From Rhizobiaceae bacterium (GTDB taxonomy: Bacteria; Pseudomonadota; Alphaproteobacteria; Rhizobiales; Rhizobiaceae), in assembly GCA_019635775.1 (NCBI GenBank), contig JAHBYU010000003.1, positions 1-64,000 on the forward strand: 64,000 nucleotides of DNA, given 5' to 3'. Within the stretch, counting starts at the first letter, position 1; each line of letters starts with the position of its first letter. The notes beneath the pieces were generated by a model, which worked only from the letters and a program-made list of their open reading frames with translations, did not search any database and was not told where the DNA came from. Positions 8,173 through 18,677 of the stretch are shown here, piece after piece. A program made the position numbers and the translations under genes.

Positions 8173-9834
8173 TTGTCGGCAGTGCATGACATGAAGGCCG
8201 CGCCAGAGCTGGCCCCCGACCGCGACTGGTGGCGCGGCGCGGTGATCTATCAGGTCTATCCGCGCAGCTACCAGGACTCCAACGGGGACGGCGTGGGTGA
8301 CCTGAAGGGCATCATTCAGCGGCTTCCCTACATCGCCTCGCTCGGGGTCGACGCGGTCTGGATCTCGCCGTTCTTCAAGTCGCCGATGAAGGATTTCGGA
8401 TATGATGTTTCCGACTATCGCGACGTCGATCCGCTGTTCGGCACGCTCGCCGATTTCGATGCGCTGGTCGAGGAGGCGCACCGGCTTGGCCTGCGGATCA
8501 TCATCGACGAGGTGATCTCGCACACTGCCGACATCCATCCCTGGTTTCGCGAGAGCCGGTCGAGCCGCGACAATCCCAAGGCCGACTGGTACGTGTGGGC
8601 CGATGCGAGGCCCGACGGCACGCCACCCAACAACTGGCTGTCGATCTTTGGCGGGTCGGCCTGGCAGTGGGACACGCGCCGCCAGCAATATTACCTGCAC
8701 AATTTCCTCGCCGAGCAACCGGACCTGAACTTCCACAATCGCGAAGTGCAGGACGCGCTGCTCGACGTCACGCGCTTCTGGCTCGAAAGGGGTGTCGACG
8801 GGTTTCGGCTCGACACGATCAACTTCTACTTCCATTCGCAGGGGCTGGAGGACAATCCGGCGCTGCCCCCGGAAGAGCGCAACGACCAGACCGCGCCGTC
8901 CGTGAACCCGTACAACTACCAGGACCACATCTTCGACAAGAGTCGGCCCGAGAACCTCGCCTTCCTGGAACGCTTCCGCGCGCTGCTCGACGAATATCCC
9001 GCCGCAGCCGCCGTCGGCGAGGTGGGCGACTCGCAACGCGGGCTTGAGGTGGTCGCGGCCTATACGGCCGGCGATCGCCGTGTGCAGATGTGCTACGCCT
9101 TCGACTTTCTCGCACCTGAAAAGATCGGCGCCTCGAAGGTCCGCTCCGTGCTGGAGACATTCGGTCGCGTCGCAATCGACGGCTGGTCTTGCTGGGCCTT
9201 TTCCAACCACGATGTCGTGCGTCCCGCCACGCGCTGGGCGGCGGACGAGCCGGACAGGCTGGCCTATCTCAAGGTCATCTCCGCGCTGCTGATGTCGTTG
9301 CGCGGCTCGGTCTGCCTCTATCAGGGCGAGGAGCTTGGCCTGACCGAGGCGGAGCTGTCCTACGAGGATCTGCAGGATCCCTATGGCATCCGGTTCTGGC
9401 CGGAGTTCAAGGGCCGCGACGGTTGCCGCACGCCCATGGTGTGGGACGACGGCAAGGCGAATGGTGGTTTCTCATCCGTAAGACCCTGGCTGCCGGTGGC
9501 GACAGAGCACCTCCCTCTGTCCGTCAGCCGGCAGCAGGGCAACCCGGATTCGCTTCTCGAGCATTATCGGCGCTTCCTCGCCTTCCGGCGCGAGCACCCC
9601 GCTCTGGTAAAGGGCGATATCGAGTTCCTCGGCGTGGACGGGGACGCGATCGCCTTTGCAAGGACAGAGGGCAACGAGCGCATCATATGCGCCTTCAACC
9701 TCGGCAGCCGGCCAGCGACGATCGACATAGGCGGGGGCAAGGGCGTCCAACCGCTCGCGGGCTCTTCCGGAGAGGTGAGGGACGGAAAGATTGCATTCCA
9801 GAGTTACGGAACGTGGTTCGGCCGGCTGGACTAG
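8173..9834 (+). CDS. aglA: alpha-glucosidase, GH13
   Basis: This 553-residue cytosolic enzyme should hydrolyse alpha-glucosides delivered by AglEFGK. It has the GH13 (beta/alpha)8 signature: VYPRSYQDSNGDGVGDLKGI near the N terminus, nucleophile Asp214 in VDGFRLDTINF, acid/base Glu283 in AAVGEVGD and transition-state Asp347 in SNHDVVR. The product shows no signal peptide. The start is taken as TTG at 8173, four bases after aglG; an in-frame ATG lies at 8191. Residue numbers are from the TTG. Fits the oligo-1,6-/sucrose-type alpha-glucosidase group; exact linkage preference cannot be read. Confidence 0.92.
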   Translation: MSAVHDMKAAPELAPDRDWWRGAVIYQVYPRSYQDSNGDGVGDLKGIIQRLPYIASLGVDAVWISPFFKSPMKDFGYDVSDYRDVDPLFGTLADFDALVEEAHRLGLRIIIDEVISHTADIHPWFRESRSSRDNPKADWYVWADARPDGTPPNNWLSIFGGSAWQWDTRRQQYYLHNFLAEQPDLNFHNREVQDALLDVTRFWLERGVDGFRLDTINFYFHSQGLEDNPALPPEERNDQTAPSVNPYNYQDHIFDKSRPENLAFLERFRALLDEYPAAAAVGEVGDSQRGLEVVAAYTAGDRRVQMCYAFDFLAPEKIGASKVRSVLETFGRVAIDGWSCWAFSNHDVVRPATRWAADEPDRLAYLKVISALLMSLRGSVCLYQGEELGLTEAELSYEDLQDPYGIRFWPEFKGRDGCRTPMVWDDGKANGGFSSVRPWLPVATEHLPLSVSRQQGNPDSLLEHYRRFLAFRREHPALVKGDIEFLGVDGDAIAFARTEGNERIICAFNLGSRPATIDIGGGKGVQPLAGSSGEVRDGKIAFQSYGTWFGRLD

Positions 9835-9880
9835 CGGACGACGACAGGGTTACAAGGGACAGGAACGTCAGGAGCACACC

Positions 9881-10993
<1,113 letters not shown>

Positions 10994-11005
10994 CAGGGGC
11001 CGATC

Positions 11006-12925
11006 CTAGGCCGCGCCCACCTGCACCCTGTCAGAGGCGCGGCCCGCGTCAACGCCATCGACGAGGAAAACCTCGACAGGCTCGCCCCGCCCACGCAGCC
11101 TGTGTCGTCCGGCCGGAACCACCGCGAAACGCGCATCGAGACGAGAGGCTGTCTCCGCCGAGATGGCTATAGCGACGTCGGCCTCCGGTGCGAGTTCCTT
11201 GCCGAGGCCCTGCAGCCGCTGGCTGACATTCACCGTATCGCCGATGATCGTGTAGTTCACGCGGTCGGAGCCGCCGATATTGCCGACGATGACAGGACCG
11301 GTGTGGATCCCAATGCGCACGCGCAGGGACGGCAGACCCTCGGCCACGGCAGCCAGGTTGTCCGTTTCGAGCTCGTCGCGCATCTGGATAGCGGCGCGGA
11401 CCGCAGCGGCTGCGTGCCCCTTCAGCCTGTCCGGAGCGCCGAAGAACGCCATCATCCCGTCGCCGAGGAACTTGTCGACCGTTCCTCCATTCGCGTCGAC
11501 CACGCGGCACAGGATGCCGAAATGCCGATTGAGCAGTTTCGCCACCGCTTCGGCGTCCATCTGCTCGGAAAGCGCCGTGAAGTCCGCGATGTCCGTGAAC
11601 ATGACGGTCACGATGGCCTCGCGAGGCTCCGCGATGCCGATCTCGCCGGTACGCACGAGCTTGGCCACGAGTGAGCGCGGAATGTAAGTTGAAAAGGCTT
11701 TAAGCCCGACAAGCATGGCGTTGAAAGCCGAGGCCTGATCGTCGAGCTCCCTTATGCGGCTGCGTGGCAGCGGCGTAACGCCGTCCAGGTCGAAATCAGC
11801 CACCCGCGTCGCCTGTCCGGCTATCGCCTGAATCGGACGCGACAGGCGCTTGCCGAGCAGGATCGCCACGATGATGGCGGCCGCCATCGCGGCGAGGCCG
11901 AACAGGGCGGAGCCGACGACGCGCTCCACCTCCTGGCCGATCTGCCGGCTTTCGAAATACGCGCCGATCGTCCACGGCCGGTTTCCATAGCCCGCGATCT
12001 GCCGTGTGATCGCGACATAACCTTCGCCGTTCCACCACTCCCTGTTGTCGCCTTCACCGCTGATCTCGGAGAATTCGACGTCGCGGGTGCGCGTGGTGCC
12101 CAGTTGATCGCCGACCTTGCGGTTGGGATAGGCCGCCAGCACCGGATCGCCGTAGGTGGCAAGCGACATCAGCGGCTTGATGCCTTGAGCGCTGGCATCC
12201 TCATCGGCCAGCCGCTGGTCGGCAATGACGCGATCGTCGCCGTCAAGGATGAAGGCATGCGTGCCGAAGCGCTCGGAGAGATCGCGGGTGATGTTGGACA
12301 ACTTGTGCAGTTCGACCGCCGCGATCACCCATCCCTGAACGACGTCATTGCGCGAAAGCGGCAGCGACACATTGGCGTAGAGACCGAATTCATTGGTCAC
12401 AAAAGCGCCCCAGACCAGCCCGTCCACCTTGCTCCGTTCGGCCAGAGCTGCCCGCATCTGGGGTGTCTTCTCGGTTTCGGCCAAGAGTTTCTTGATTCTG
12501 CCCTCTTCCTCTCGCGCCACGCCCCGGCAGACATCGTCAGGCGTACAGACAAGCATGGCCGTTGCCTGCCGTGCGCCGGAAAGGGCGCCCGACAGGGCAG
12601 CGGTCATCCGGTCGTCGTCTATGTTGAAATCGCCATCCGCGTAGAGCCGCGCGACCCCTCCCACCACGCTTTCCGTCTGTCCCATCTCGGCGCGCAATGA
12701 ATCCTCCATCGCATCGACCAGCAGCGTCGATTGCGTGCCGAGCAGATCGAGCGTGTTCCTGACATTGGCGCTGACCATCAGCGTCAGCACCCCGCCGATC
12801 GACAGGAACACCAGCATGCCGAAGCTGAGCGCCATCAGGGCGGAGACCGGTATGCGCCGGCGCCTTTCGAGAGGGCGCAATCTTGTGGGTTCGGGGGAAG
12901 AAGCCATGTTGGCAAATGTCGTCAC
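11006..12925 (-). CDS. membrane class III adenylate/guanylate cyclase with sensor
   Basis: The 639-residue product has transmembrane helices near 28-50 and 337-357 flanking a periplasmic region of about 285 residues that reads as a Cache-type sensor. A HAMP linker (about 358-412) and a class III cyclase domain (about 435-615) follow. Metal-binding aspartates are Asp445 in MFTDIADFTALSEQMD and Asp489 in DKFLGDGMMAFFG. The lysine in DKFLGDG and the NYTIIGDTVN segment suit ATP as substrate. It should make cAMP in response to an extracytoplasmic signal. The start could instead be the Met at residue 7. Convergent with aglK and followed upstream by sitABCD, with no clear functional tie. Confidence 0.88.
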   Translation of the reverse strand: MTTFANMASSPEPTRLRPLERRRRIPVSALMALSFGMLVFLSIGGVLTLMVSANVRNTLDLLGTQSTLLVDAMEDSLRAEMGQTESVVGGVARLYADGDFNIDDDRMTAALSGALSGARQATAMLVCTPDDVCRGVAREEEGRIKKLLAETEKTPQMRAALAERSKVDGLVWGAFVTNEFGLYANVSLPLSRNDVVQGWVIAAVELHKLSNITRDLSERFGTHAFILDGDDRVIADQRLADEDASAQGIKPLMSLATYGDPVLAAYPNRKVGDQLGTTRTRDVEFSEISGEGDNREWWNGEGYVAITRQIAGYGNRPWTIGAYFESRQIGQEVERVVGSALFGLAAMAAAIIVAILLGKRLSRPIQAIAGQATRVADFDLDGVTPLPRSRIRELDDQASAFNAMLVGLKAFSTYIPRSLVAKLVRTGEIGIAEPREAIVTVMFTDIADFTALSEQMDAEAVAKLLNRHFGILCRVVDANGGTVDKFLGDGMMAFFGAPDRLKGHAAAAVRAAIQMRDELETDNLAAVAEGLPSLRVRIGIHTGPVIVGNIGGSDRVNYTIIGDTVNVSQRLQGLGKELAPEADVAIAISAETASRLDARFAVVPAGRHRLRGRGEPVEVFLVDGVDAGRASDRVQVGAA

Positions 12926-13000
12926 AGCGGGATGAAATGCAAGACCACGCGATCTGTCTTTGGGTTGTCCGGGGAAGCTGTTCCCGGATTGGGGCGGAGT

Positions 13001-13837
13001 TCAGGCGGCCGCACGCTCGGCGCGGGCGATCCGCGCCCGTGACACGAAATATGCGCCGACGAAGGTCGCGCTGAGGAGCAGCACGATGGTGGGTGCCGGC
13101 GCGCTGTCGATGAAGAAGGACAGGTAGACGCCAAGGAACGAGCCGACAGTCGCCGTCGCCACGGACAGGATCAGCATGGTGCTGAACCGGCGCGTCAGCA
13201 GGAAGGCTATGGCGCCCGGGGCAATCAGCATGGCGATCGACAGGATGATGCCGACGGCCTGCAAAGCGCCGACGATGGTCAGCGAGATCAGGCTGAGCAG
13301 GCCGTAGTGCAGCATATTGACACGAAGTCCGACTGCGCGCGCCTGCGCCGGGTCGAAGGCATGCAGGAGGAAATCCTTCCACTTGACGCCGATGATCGCC
13401 GCCGTGAGCGCGGCAATGACGGCTGCCTGGGCGATGTTGCCCCAAGTGACGCCGAGCATGTCGCCGAACAGTATGTGATCCAGATGCACCTCCGACTGTA
13501 TCTTGACGTAAAGCACCAGTCCGAGACCGAACATTCCGGAGAACACGACACCCATTACGGTATCCTGCTTGATGCGGCTGTTATCCTTCAGGAAACCAGT
13601 CGCCAGCGCGCAGAACATACCGGCCACGAAGGCGCCAATGGCATAGGGAAAGCCCACGATATAGGCGATGACGACGCCCGGAAACACGGCGTGGCTGATC
13701 GCGTCGCCCATCAACGACCAGCCTTTGAGCACCAGAATGCAGGACAGCAGGGCCATGGGGATGGCAACCACCGTGGAGATGACCAACGCGTTGATCATGA
13801 AGTCGAACTGGAACGGGAGCAGCAGGTTCTCGATCAT
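13001..13837 (-). CDS. sitD: manganese/iron ABC transporter permease
   Basis: The product is 278 residues and begins [14 protein letters not shown]. The start overlaps the sitC stop (ATGA), and the longer upstream frame is out-of-frame sitC sequence. It has about eight hydrophobic helices and the family-typical KGWSLMGDAISHAVFPGV and LIAPGAIAFLLTRRF segments of ABC-3 metal permeases. Two distinct permeases, SitC and SitD, mark the Sit-type Mn/Fe importer and distinguish it from ZnuABC, which has one. Last gene of sitABCD. Confidence 0.93.
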   Translation of the reverse strand: MIENLLLPFQFDFMINALVISTVVAIPMALLSCILVLKGWSLMGDAISHAVFPGVVIAYIVGFPYAIGAFVAGMFCALATGFLKDNSRIKQDTVMGVVFSGMFGLGLVLYVKIQSEVHLDHILFGDMLGVTWGNIAQAAVIAALTAAIIGVKWKDFLLHAFDPAQARAVGLRVNMLHYGLLSLISLTIVGALQAVGIILSIAMLIAPGAIAFLLTRRFSTMLILSVATATVGSFLGVYLSFFIDSAPAPTIVLLLSATFVGAYFVSRARIARAERAAA

Positions 13838-14691
13838 GGCTGCTGTTCCAGCGCTTCGGCCGCCCGGCGGCGGGCCGCCAGCATTCCATGCTTGGGCGCG
13901 AGGAAGAATGCGATGAGGAAAATCGCGGTCTGGAGCACGACGATGGTGCCGCCTGTCGCGCCGTCCAGGAAATAGCTCGCATAGGCGCCGACGAAGCTGG
14001 TGACCGAGCCTATCAGTACGGCAATGACGAGCAGCCGCGGAAAGCGGTCGGTCAGCAGGTAGGCTGTCGCGCCCGGCGTCACGACCATGCAGATGACGAG
14101 AAAGGCGCCGACGGTCTGCAGTGCGGCAACCGTTGAGGCCGACAGCAGCGTGAAGAACATGATCTTCAGCGCCGTCGGGTTGAGCCCGATGGAGCGCGCG
14201 TGGCTCTCGTCGAAGAAGGTGACCATGAGGTCCTTCCACTTGACCAGCAGGATTGCCAGCGAGACGAATCCGATGACGGCAAGCTGGAGCGTGTCGAAAG
14301 GCGTGATCGCAAGAATGTTGCCCAGCACGATGGTCTGGATGTTCACGGAGGTCGGAGAGATCGACACCATGAACAGGCCGAGCCCGAAGAAGGCCGAGAA
14401 GATGAGGCCGATGATCGCATCCTCCTTCAGCTTGGTGCGCTGGTTGAGAAGGAGCATCGCACCGGCCGCAAGCCCGCCGGCAAAGAACGCGCCGACGGAG
14501 AAGGGCAGGCCGAGCATGTAGGCCCCGGCGACGCCCGGCACGATGGAATGCGAAAGCGCGTCGCCGATGAGCGACCAGCCCTTGAGCATGAGATAGCAGG
14601 ACAGGAAGGCGCAGACGCCGCCGACAAGCGCTGACACCCACATGGCGTTGACCATGTAGGAATAGCCGAACGGCTCAAGCAGCGGGCTCAT
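13834..14691 (-). CDS. sitC: manganese/iron ABC transporter permease
   Basis: The product is 285 residues from [13 protein letters not shown]; upstream in-frame codons overlap sitB and are probably not translated. Multi-helix ABC-3 permease with [18 protein letters not shown] and [15 protein letters not shown], the counterparts of the SitD motifs. It overlaps sitB by 17 bases and sitD by four, showing tight coupling. Forms the membrane pore with SitD. Confidence 0.93.
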   Translation of the reverse strand: MSPLLEPFGYSYMVNAMWVSALVGGVCAFLSCYLMLKGWSLIGDALSHSIVPGVAGAYMLGLPFSVGAFFAGGLAAGAMLLLNQRTKLKEDAIIGLIFSAFFGLGLFMVSISPTSVNIQTIVLGNILAITPFDTLQLAVIGFVSLAILLVKWKDLMVTFFDESHARSIGLNPTALKIMFFTLLSASTVAALQTVGAFLVICMVVTPGATAYLLTDRFPRLLVIAVLIGSVTSFVGAYASYFLDGATGGTIVVLQTAIFLIAFFLAPKHGMLAARRRAAEALEQQP

Positions 14692-15595
14692 CCGGCCCCT
14701 CCCTGCTCTTCTGCTCCATCCTGTCTTTCTCGCCATAGAAGACGAGGGGACGCTCGTCGTCCGTGAAGACGGAAAGCCGGCGCCTGTCGTCGTCTTCATG
14801 GAGATGCTCGCCGCCGAGCACGAAGTGGCGCAGCACCCCGCCGAAAGTCTTTTCCAGATTGGCTTGCGTGAAGGTGTCGGCTGTCAGGCCATAGGCGAGC
14901 ACGGTTCCCTTGATCAGGATCGTGCGGTCGCAGAATTCCGGAACCGAGCCCAGATTGTGGGTCGAGACGAGCATAACCCGGCCTTCGTTGCGCAGTTCGC
15001 GCAGCAGCGCGATGATCTGGTCCTCTGTCTTGACGTCCACGCCGGTAAAAGGCTCGTCGAGCAGAATGACGCGGCTGTCCTGAGCCAGCGCGCGGGCGAG
15101 AAAGACGCGCTTCTTCTGGCCGCCGGAGAGTTCGCCGATCTGGCGCTTGCGGAACTCGGTCATGTTGACACGCGCCAGCGCGGCCGACACGGCCTCGCGG
15201 TCGGCGGCCCTGGGCCTGCGCATCATGCCCATGCGGCCGTAGCGGCCCATCATCACCACGTCCTCGACCAGCACGGGGAAGTTCCAGTCGACCTCTTCGG
15301 CCTGCGGCACATAGGCAACGAGGTTGCGTCGAAGCGCCTCGGCGACCGGCATGCCGAGAACGCGAATTTCGCCCCTGGCAAGACGCACGAAACCCATGAT
15401 CGCCTTGAAGAGCGTCGACTTGCCCGAGCCGTTGACGCCGACCAGCGCCGCGATGGTTCCTGTGGGAATGCCGAAGCTCGCGTCGCGAAGCGCCGTATGC
15501 CCGTTGCGGTAGGTGACGGTCGCTCCCTCCACGAGAATACCGGAGCCATCGGTTCCGGTATTCTCGTGGAGGGGCTGGCTGGCTGGGACGTTCAT
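14675..15595 (-). CDS. sitB: manganese/iron ABC transporter ATP-binding protein
   Basis: The product is 306 residues from ATG 15595, with AAGGA upstream. It has Walker [10 protein letters not shown], signature LSGGQKKR, Walker B RVILLDEP and the His-loop STHNLGS. The first 20 residues ([20 protein letters not shown]) are absent from the compact ATPase core and are encoded by a 20-base perfect palindrome (15525-15573). The C terminus carries a charged tail of about 40 residues after the ABC domain, including HLHEDDD. It should power SitCD. Confidence 0.93.
   Translation of the reverse strand: MNVPASQPLHENTGTDGSGILVEGATVTYRNGHTALRDASFGIPTGTIAALVGVNGSGKSTLFKAIMGFVRLARGEIRVLGMPVAEALRRNLVAYVPQAEEVDWNFPVLVEDVVMMGRYGRMGMMRRPRAADREAVSAALARVNMTEFRKRQIGELSGGQKKRVFLARALAQDSRVILLDEPFTGVDVKTEDQIIALLRELRNEGRVMLVSTHNLGSVPEFCDRTILIKGTVLAYGLTADTFTQANLEKTFGGVLRHFVLGGEHLHEDDDRRRLSVFTDDERPLVFYGEKDRMEQKSREGPDEPAA
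15525..15573. repeat. 20-bp perfect inverted repeat within sitB coding sequence
   Basis: Arms 15525-15544 and 15554-15573 are exact reverse complements with a nine-base centre. The left arm reads CCCTCCACGAGAATACCGGA. On the sitB strand it encodes the N-terminal LHENTG...SGILVEG stretch, and because of the symmetry the opposite strand encodes nearly the same peptide. It lies about 25-70 bases after the start codon, where an mRNA hairpin could affect translation of sitB and the genes after it. Confidence 0.9.
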
Positions 15596-15617
15596 CGGAG
15601 AGTCCTTGTCATGCGGG

Positions 15618-16511
15618 TCACGATGAAGGAGCCAGTCCCTTTGCGATGGTGTCGGACGTGACACGAAGCAGGTCGATGTATGTCGGCACCTCGCCATCGG
15701 CCTCTGTCAGGGAATCGACGTAGAGGACGCCGCCATACTTGGCGCCGGTCTCCCGCGCCACCTGCTCGGCCGGCGCCGGCGAGATCGTGCTTTCGGAAAA
15801 GACGACCGGGATATCGTGCTCGCGTACTGCGTCGATGACCTTGCGGACCTGCTGGGGCGTGCCCTGCTGGTCGGCATTGATCGGCCAGAGATAGAGTTCC
15901 TTCAGCCCGAAGTCCCGGGCGAGATAGGAGAAGGCTCCTTCGCTTGAAACCAGCCAGCGCCTCTCCTCCGGCACCTTGGCGAGCTCGGCCTTGATCGGGT
16001 CGATGGCGGCGGTGATCTTGGCCTTGTAGGACTCTGCGTTCGCCTTGTAGGTCTCGGCATTGGCTGGGTCGTACTTCGCGAATGCGTCGCGGATGTTGTC
16101 TACATAGATGAGCGCGGCTGTCGGCGACATCCATGCATGCGGGTTGGGCTTGCCGGTGTACGGCCCCTCGGCGATCCCCATGGGCTCGATGCCGTCGGAG
16201 ACGACCACGCCTGGCACATCCCTCAGGTTGCGGAAGAACTTCTCGAACCACAGTTCGAGGTTCAGTCCGTTCCACAAGATGAGCTGTGCTCCCTGAGCGC
16301 GCCTGATGTCGCCCGGCGTCGGCTGGTAATTGTGGATCTCGGCGCCTGGCTTGGTGATGGACTCGACGATCGCCGAATCGCCGGCGACATTGCGCGCGAT
16401 ATCGGCGATGACGGTAAAGGTCGTCACGGCCTTGAACTTCTCCTGTGCGCCGGCTTGCCCCGCAACGGCAATTCCGGCGGCAAGCACAAGGGCAGCGATC
16501 AGTACTTTCAT
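15618..16511 (-). CDS. sitA: manganese/iron ABC transporter substrate-binding protein
   Basis: The product is 297 residues from [22 protein letters not shown], a clear signal peptide; the upstream in-frame extension is dropped. It is a cluster A-I (ZnuA/SitA) metal-binding protein. Candidate ligands are the histidines in [13 protein letters not shown] and [10 protein letters not shown], the glutamate in [10 protein letters not shown] and the aspartate in LYVDSLTE. There is no long His-rich loop, which argues for Mn/Fe rather than Zn. First gene of the operon; the Mur-type box lies 71 bases upstream. Confidence 0.93.
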   Translation of the reverse strand: MKVLIAALVLAAGIAVAGQAGAQEKFKAVTTFTVIADIARNVAGDSAIVESITKPGAEIHNYQPTPGDIRRAQGAQLILWNGLNLELWFEKFFRNLRDVPGVVVSDGIEPMGIAEGPYTGKPNPHAWMSPTAALIYVDNIRDAFAKYDPANAETYKANAESYKAKITAAIDPIKAELAKVPEERRWLVSSEGAFSYLARDFGLKELYLWPINADQQGTPQQVRKVIDAVREHDIPVVFSESTISPAPAEQVARETGAKYGGVLYVDSLTEADGEVPTYIDLLRVTSDTIAKGLAPSS

Positions 16512-16581
16512 GACAATCTCTTCGATTCCACGAGGCAGGCCATGCTTCAGATAGCGGCTGCCTTGTCCGAAGTCAATGCAA

Positions 16582-16598
16582 TTGCAAATCGTTTGCAA
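16582..16598. promoter_or_regulatory. Mur-type operator between sitA and mur
   Basis: TTGCAAA-TCG-TTTGCAA is a perfect seven-base inverted repeat in the sitA-mur intergenic region, preceded by the overlapping palindrome TGCAATTGCA. It resembles the TGCAA-rich Mur-responsive sequences known upstream of rhizobial sitABCD. It probably mediates manganese-dependent repression of sitA and perhaps of mur. Confidence 0.75.
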
Positions 16599-16671
16599 CT
16601 AGGTGCTCTTAAAGGCTCCTTGTAGCGGCCTTTATTTTTGCAACTGGCTGTCAACTGGCCTATAGGAAGAC

Positions 16672-17103
16672 ATGGTGAAGCGAACCCCGAAACGTATCGA
16701 TTACGAGAAGGAACTGCGCCGGCAGGGTGTTCGGATCACCCGCCAGCGCAACGTCATCCTCGGCATATTGTCGGAAACGGAGGATCATCCCGACGCACTG
16801 GAGATCTTCAGGCGCGCCTCGGGAATCGACCCGTCGATCTCGCTCTCCACAGTCTACCGCACGATGAAGCTTCTGGGAGACATGGGTGCGATCCATCGCC
16901 ATGCCTTCGAGGGCGGCCCGTCGCGCTTCGAGCATGCGGGCGGCGAACACCACGACCATCTGATCGACATCGAGACCGGCGACGTCATCGAGTTCAAGTC
17001 TGAACGCATCGAGCAGCTGCAGGACGAGATAGCGAAATCGCTTGGCTACGATATTGTCCATCACAGGCTGGAACTTTACGGCCGCAAGCGCCGCGCAGGG
17101 TAG
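16672..17103 (+). CDS. mur: Fur-family manganese uptake regulator Mur
   Basis: This 143-residue Fur-family protein has an N-terminal winged helix ([15 protein letters not shown]...[17 protein letters not shown]) and a C-terminal dimerisation/metal domain with [13 protein letters not shown] and [12 protein letters not shown]. The C-terminal CxxC structural zinc motifs of many Fur proteins are absent, as is usual for rhizobial Mur. It is divergent from sitABCD with a TTGCAAA-N3-TTTGCAA box between them, the arrangement in which rhizobial Fur homologues act as Mn-responsive Mur. It should repress Mn import when Mn is sufficient. Confidence 0.88.
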   Translation: MVKRTPKRIDYEKELRRQGVRITRQRNVILGILSETEDHPDALEIFRRASGIDPSISLSTVYRTMKLLGDMGAIHRHAFEGGPSRFEHAGGEHHDHLIDIETGDVIEFKSERIEQLQDEIAKSLGYDIVHHRLELYGRKRRAG

Positions 17104-17222
17104 CGGGCACCCGGGGAGGTGCGCCGCAGGTTGACGAAGCTTCAAGCGCGGGTCAAACATCCCGGCGAAAACAGCATGACCAGAAGTCGGCCAGTGCCGG
17201 CGATCAAACAAGGGATGTAAAT

Positions 17223-18644
17223 ATGGCGGCCGCCGAAATCGGACTGATCGGCCTTGGTGTCATGGGCTCGAACCTCGCGCTCAACATCGCCGAGAAGGGC
17301 AACAGGATCGCGGTCTTCAATCGCACCGTCTCCAAGACGCACGAGTTCCATCGGCAGGCCGGCGCGCTGCAGGACATGATCGTTCCCTGCGAAACGATCG
17401 AGGACCTCGCCGCCGCGATCCGGCCGCCGCGCCCCGTCATCATCATGGTGCAGGCCGGTGCCGCGGTTGACGAGCAGATCGCCCACCTTCGCGGCGTGCT
17501 GTCGGCCAACGACATCATGATCGACGCCGGCAACGCCAATTTCCGCGACACGATGCGCCGCTTCAAGGAGCTGGATGGATCGGGCCTGACCTTCATCGGC
17601 ATGGGCGTGTCCGGTGGCGAGGAAGGTGCACGCCATGGGCCCTCCATCATGGTCGGCGGCACCGAAGCCTCGTGGAAACGCGTCGAGAAGGTGCTGACCT
17701 CGATATCGGCCAAATATGACGGCGAGCCCTGCGCGGCGTGGCTTGGCACCGATGGCGCCGGTCACTTCGTCAAGACGATCCACAATGGCATCGAATATGC
17801 CGACATGCAGATGATCGCGGAGATTTACGGCATCCTGCGCGACGGCCTCGGCATGGGCGCCAAGGAAATCGCGACGGTCTTTGCGCGGTGGAACGAGGGC
17901 CGGCTCGATTCCTACCTGATCGAGATCACCGCCAAGGTGCTGGCTGCAGACGACCCAAAGACCGGCAAGCCGATGGTCGACATGATCCTCGACCGTGCAG
18001 GCCAGAAGGGCACCGGCAAGTGGTCGGTCATCGAGGCGCAGCAGCTCGGCATTCCGGCAACGGCAATCGAGGCGGCGGTTGCCGCGCGCGTGCTTTCCTC
18101 GCTGAAGGATGAGCGCGTGGCTGCCGAGAAGGTTTACGGCTCGGACGGCGTGTCGCAATTCTCCGGCAAGAAGGAGGATGTGCTCACCGATCTGGAGCTG
18201 GCGCTGTTCGCCGGCAAGATTGCGGCCTACGCACAGGGCTTTGCCGTCATGGCGGGCGCGTCGAAGGAGTTCGGCTGGAACCTTCCGATGCCGACCATCG
18301 CAAAGATATGGCGCGCCGGATGCATCATCCGCTCGCAGTTCCTCGGTACGCTGGCCAAGGCGTTTTCGGGAGGCCCGGTCACCAATCTGTTGATGACGCC
18401 GGCCTTCGTCGAAATGATGAAGGAGGCGCATCCGGCACTTCGCAGGATCGTTGCCCGCGCGGCGGAAGCCGGCCTGCCGACGCCCGCCCTTTCGTCGGCG
18501 CTCGGCTATTTCGACAGCTACCGGCTCGGGCGCGGTACCTCAAACGTCATCCAGGCGCAGCGCGATTTCTTCGGCGCGCATGGATTCGAGCGCATCGACG
18601 AGGCCGGCGCGCATCATGGCCCGTGGGGCAGCGGCGCTGCCTGA
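17223..18644 (+). CDS. gnd: 6-phosphogluconate dehydrogenase (decarboxylating)
   Basis: The 473-residue product fits the family length of about 470. The NADP-binding motif GLGVMGSNLALNIAEKG is at the N terminus. The signature SGGEEGARHGPSIMVGG, the catalytic lysine in GHFVKTIHNGIEYADMQ and the substrate motif QKGTGKWS are all present. It oxidises 6-phosphogluconate to ribulose 5-phosphate, CO2 and NADPH in the cytosol. No zwf or pgl is adjacent; the next genes are an aldo/keto reductase and a GH43 glycosidase. Confidence 0.95.
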   Translation: MAAAEIGLIGLGVMGSNLALNIAEKGNRIAVFNRTVSKTHEFHRQAGALQDMIVPCETIEDLAAAIRPPRPVIIMVQAGAAVDEQIAHLRGVLSANDIMIDAGNANFRDTMRRFKELDGSGLTFIGMGVSGGEEGARHGPSIMVGGTEASWKRVEKVLTSISAKYDGEPCAAWLGTDGAGHFVKTIHNGIEYADMQMIAEIYGILRDGLGMGAKEIATVFARWNEGRLDSYLIEITAKVLAADDPKTGKPMVDMILDRAGQKGTGKWSVIEAQQLGIPATAIEAAVAARVLSSLKDERVAAEKVYGSDGVSQFSGKKEDVLTDLELALFAGKIAAYAQGFAVMAGASKEFGWNLPMPTIAKIWRAGCIIRSQFLGTLAKAFSGGPVTNLLMTPAFVEMMKEAHPALRRIVARAAEAGLPTPALSSALGYFDSYRLGRGTSNVIQAQRDFFGAHGFERIDEAGAHHGPWGSGAA

Positions 18645-18677
18645 GGGCACAAGCGCAATCATTCAGGAGGAAGCGTG

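Noticed and set aside
13001-14641. Single 546-residue fusion of two metal permeases
   Set aside because: The first half is sitC read in the wrong frame; SitD proper starts at 13837 with an ATGA overlap to sitC.
14798-15661. 287-residue plus-strand frame containing LHENTG and SGILVEG
   Set aside because: It is antisense to sitB; the resemblance to SitB's N terminus comes from the perfect palindrome at 15525-15573.
13001-16511. Zinc importer (ZnuABC) call for the sit genes
   Set aside because: Two permease genes, no His-rich loop in the binding protein and an adjacent Mur-type regulator and box fit SitABCD better.
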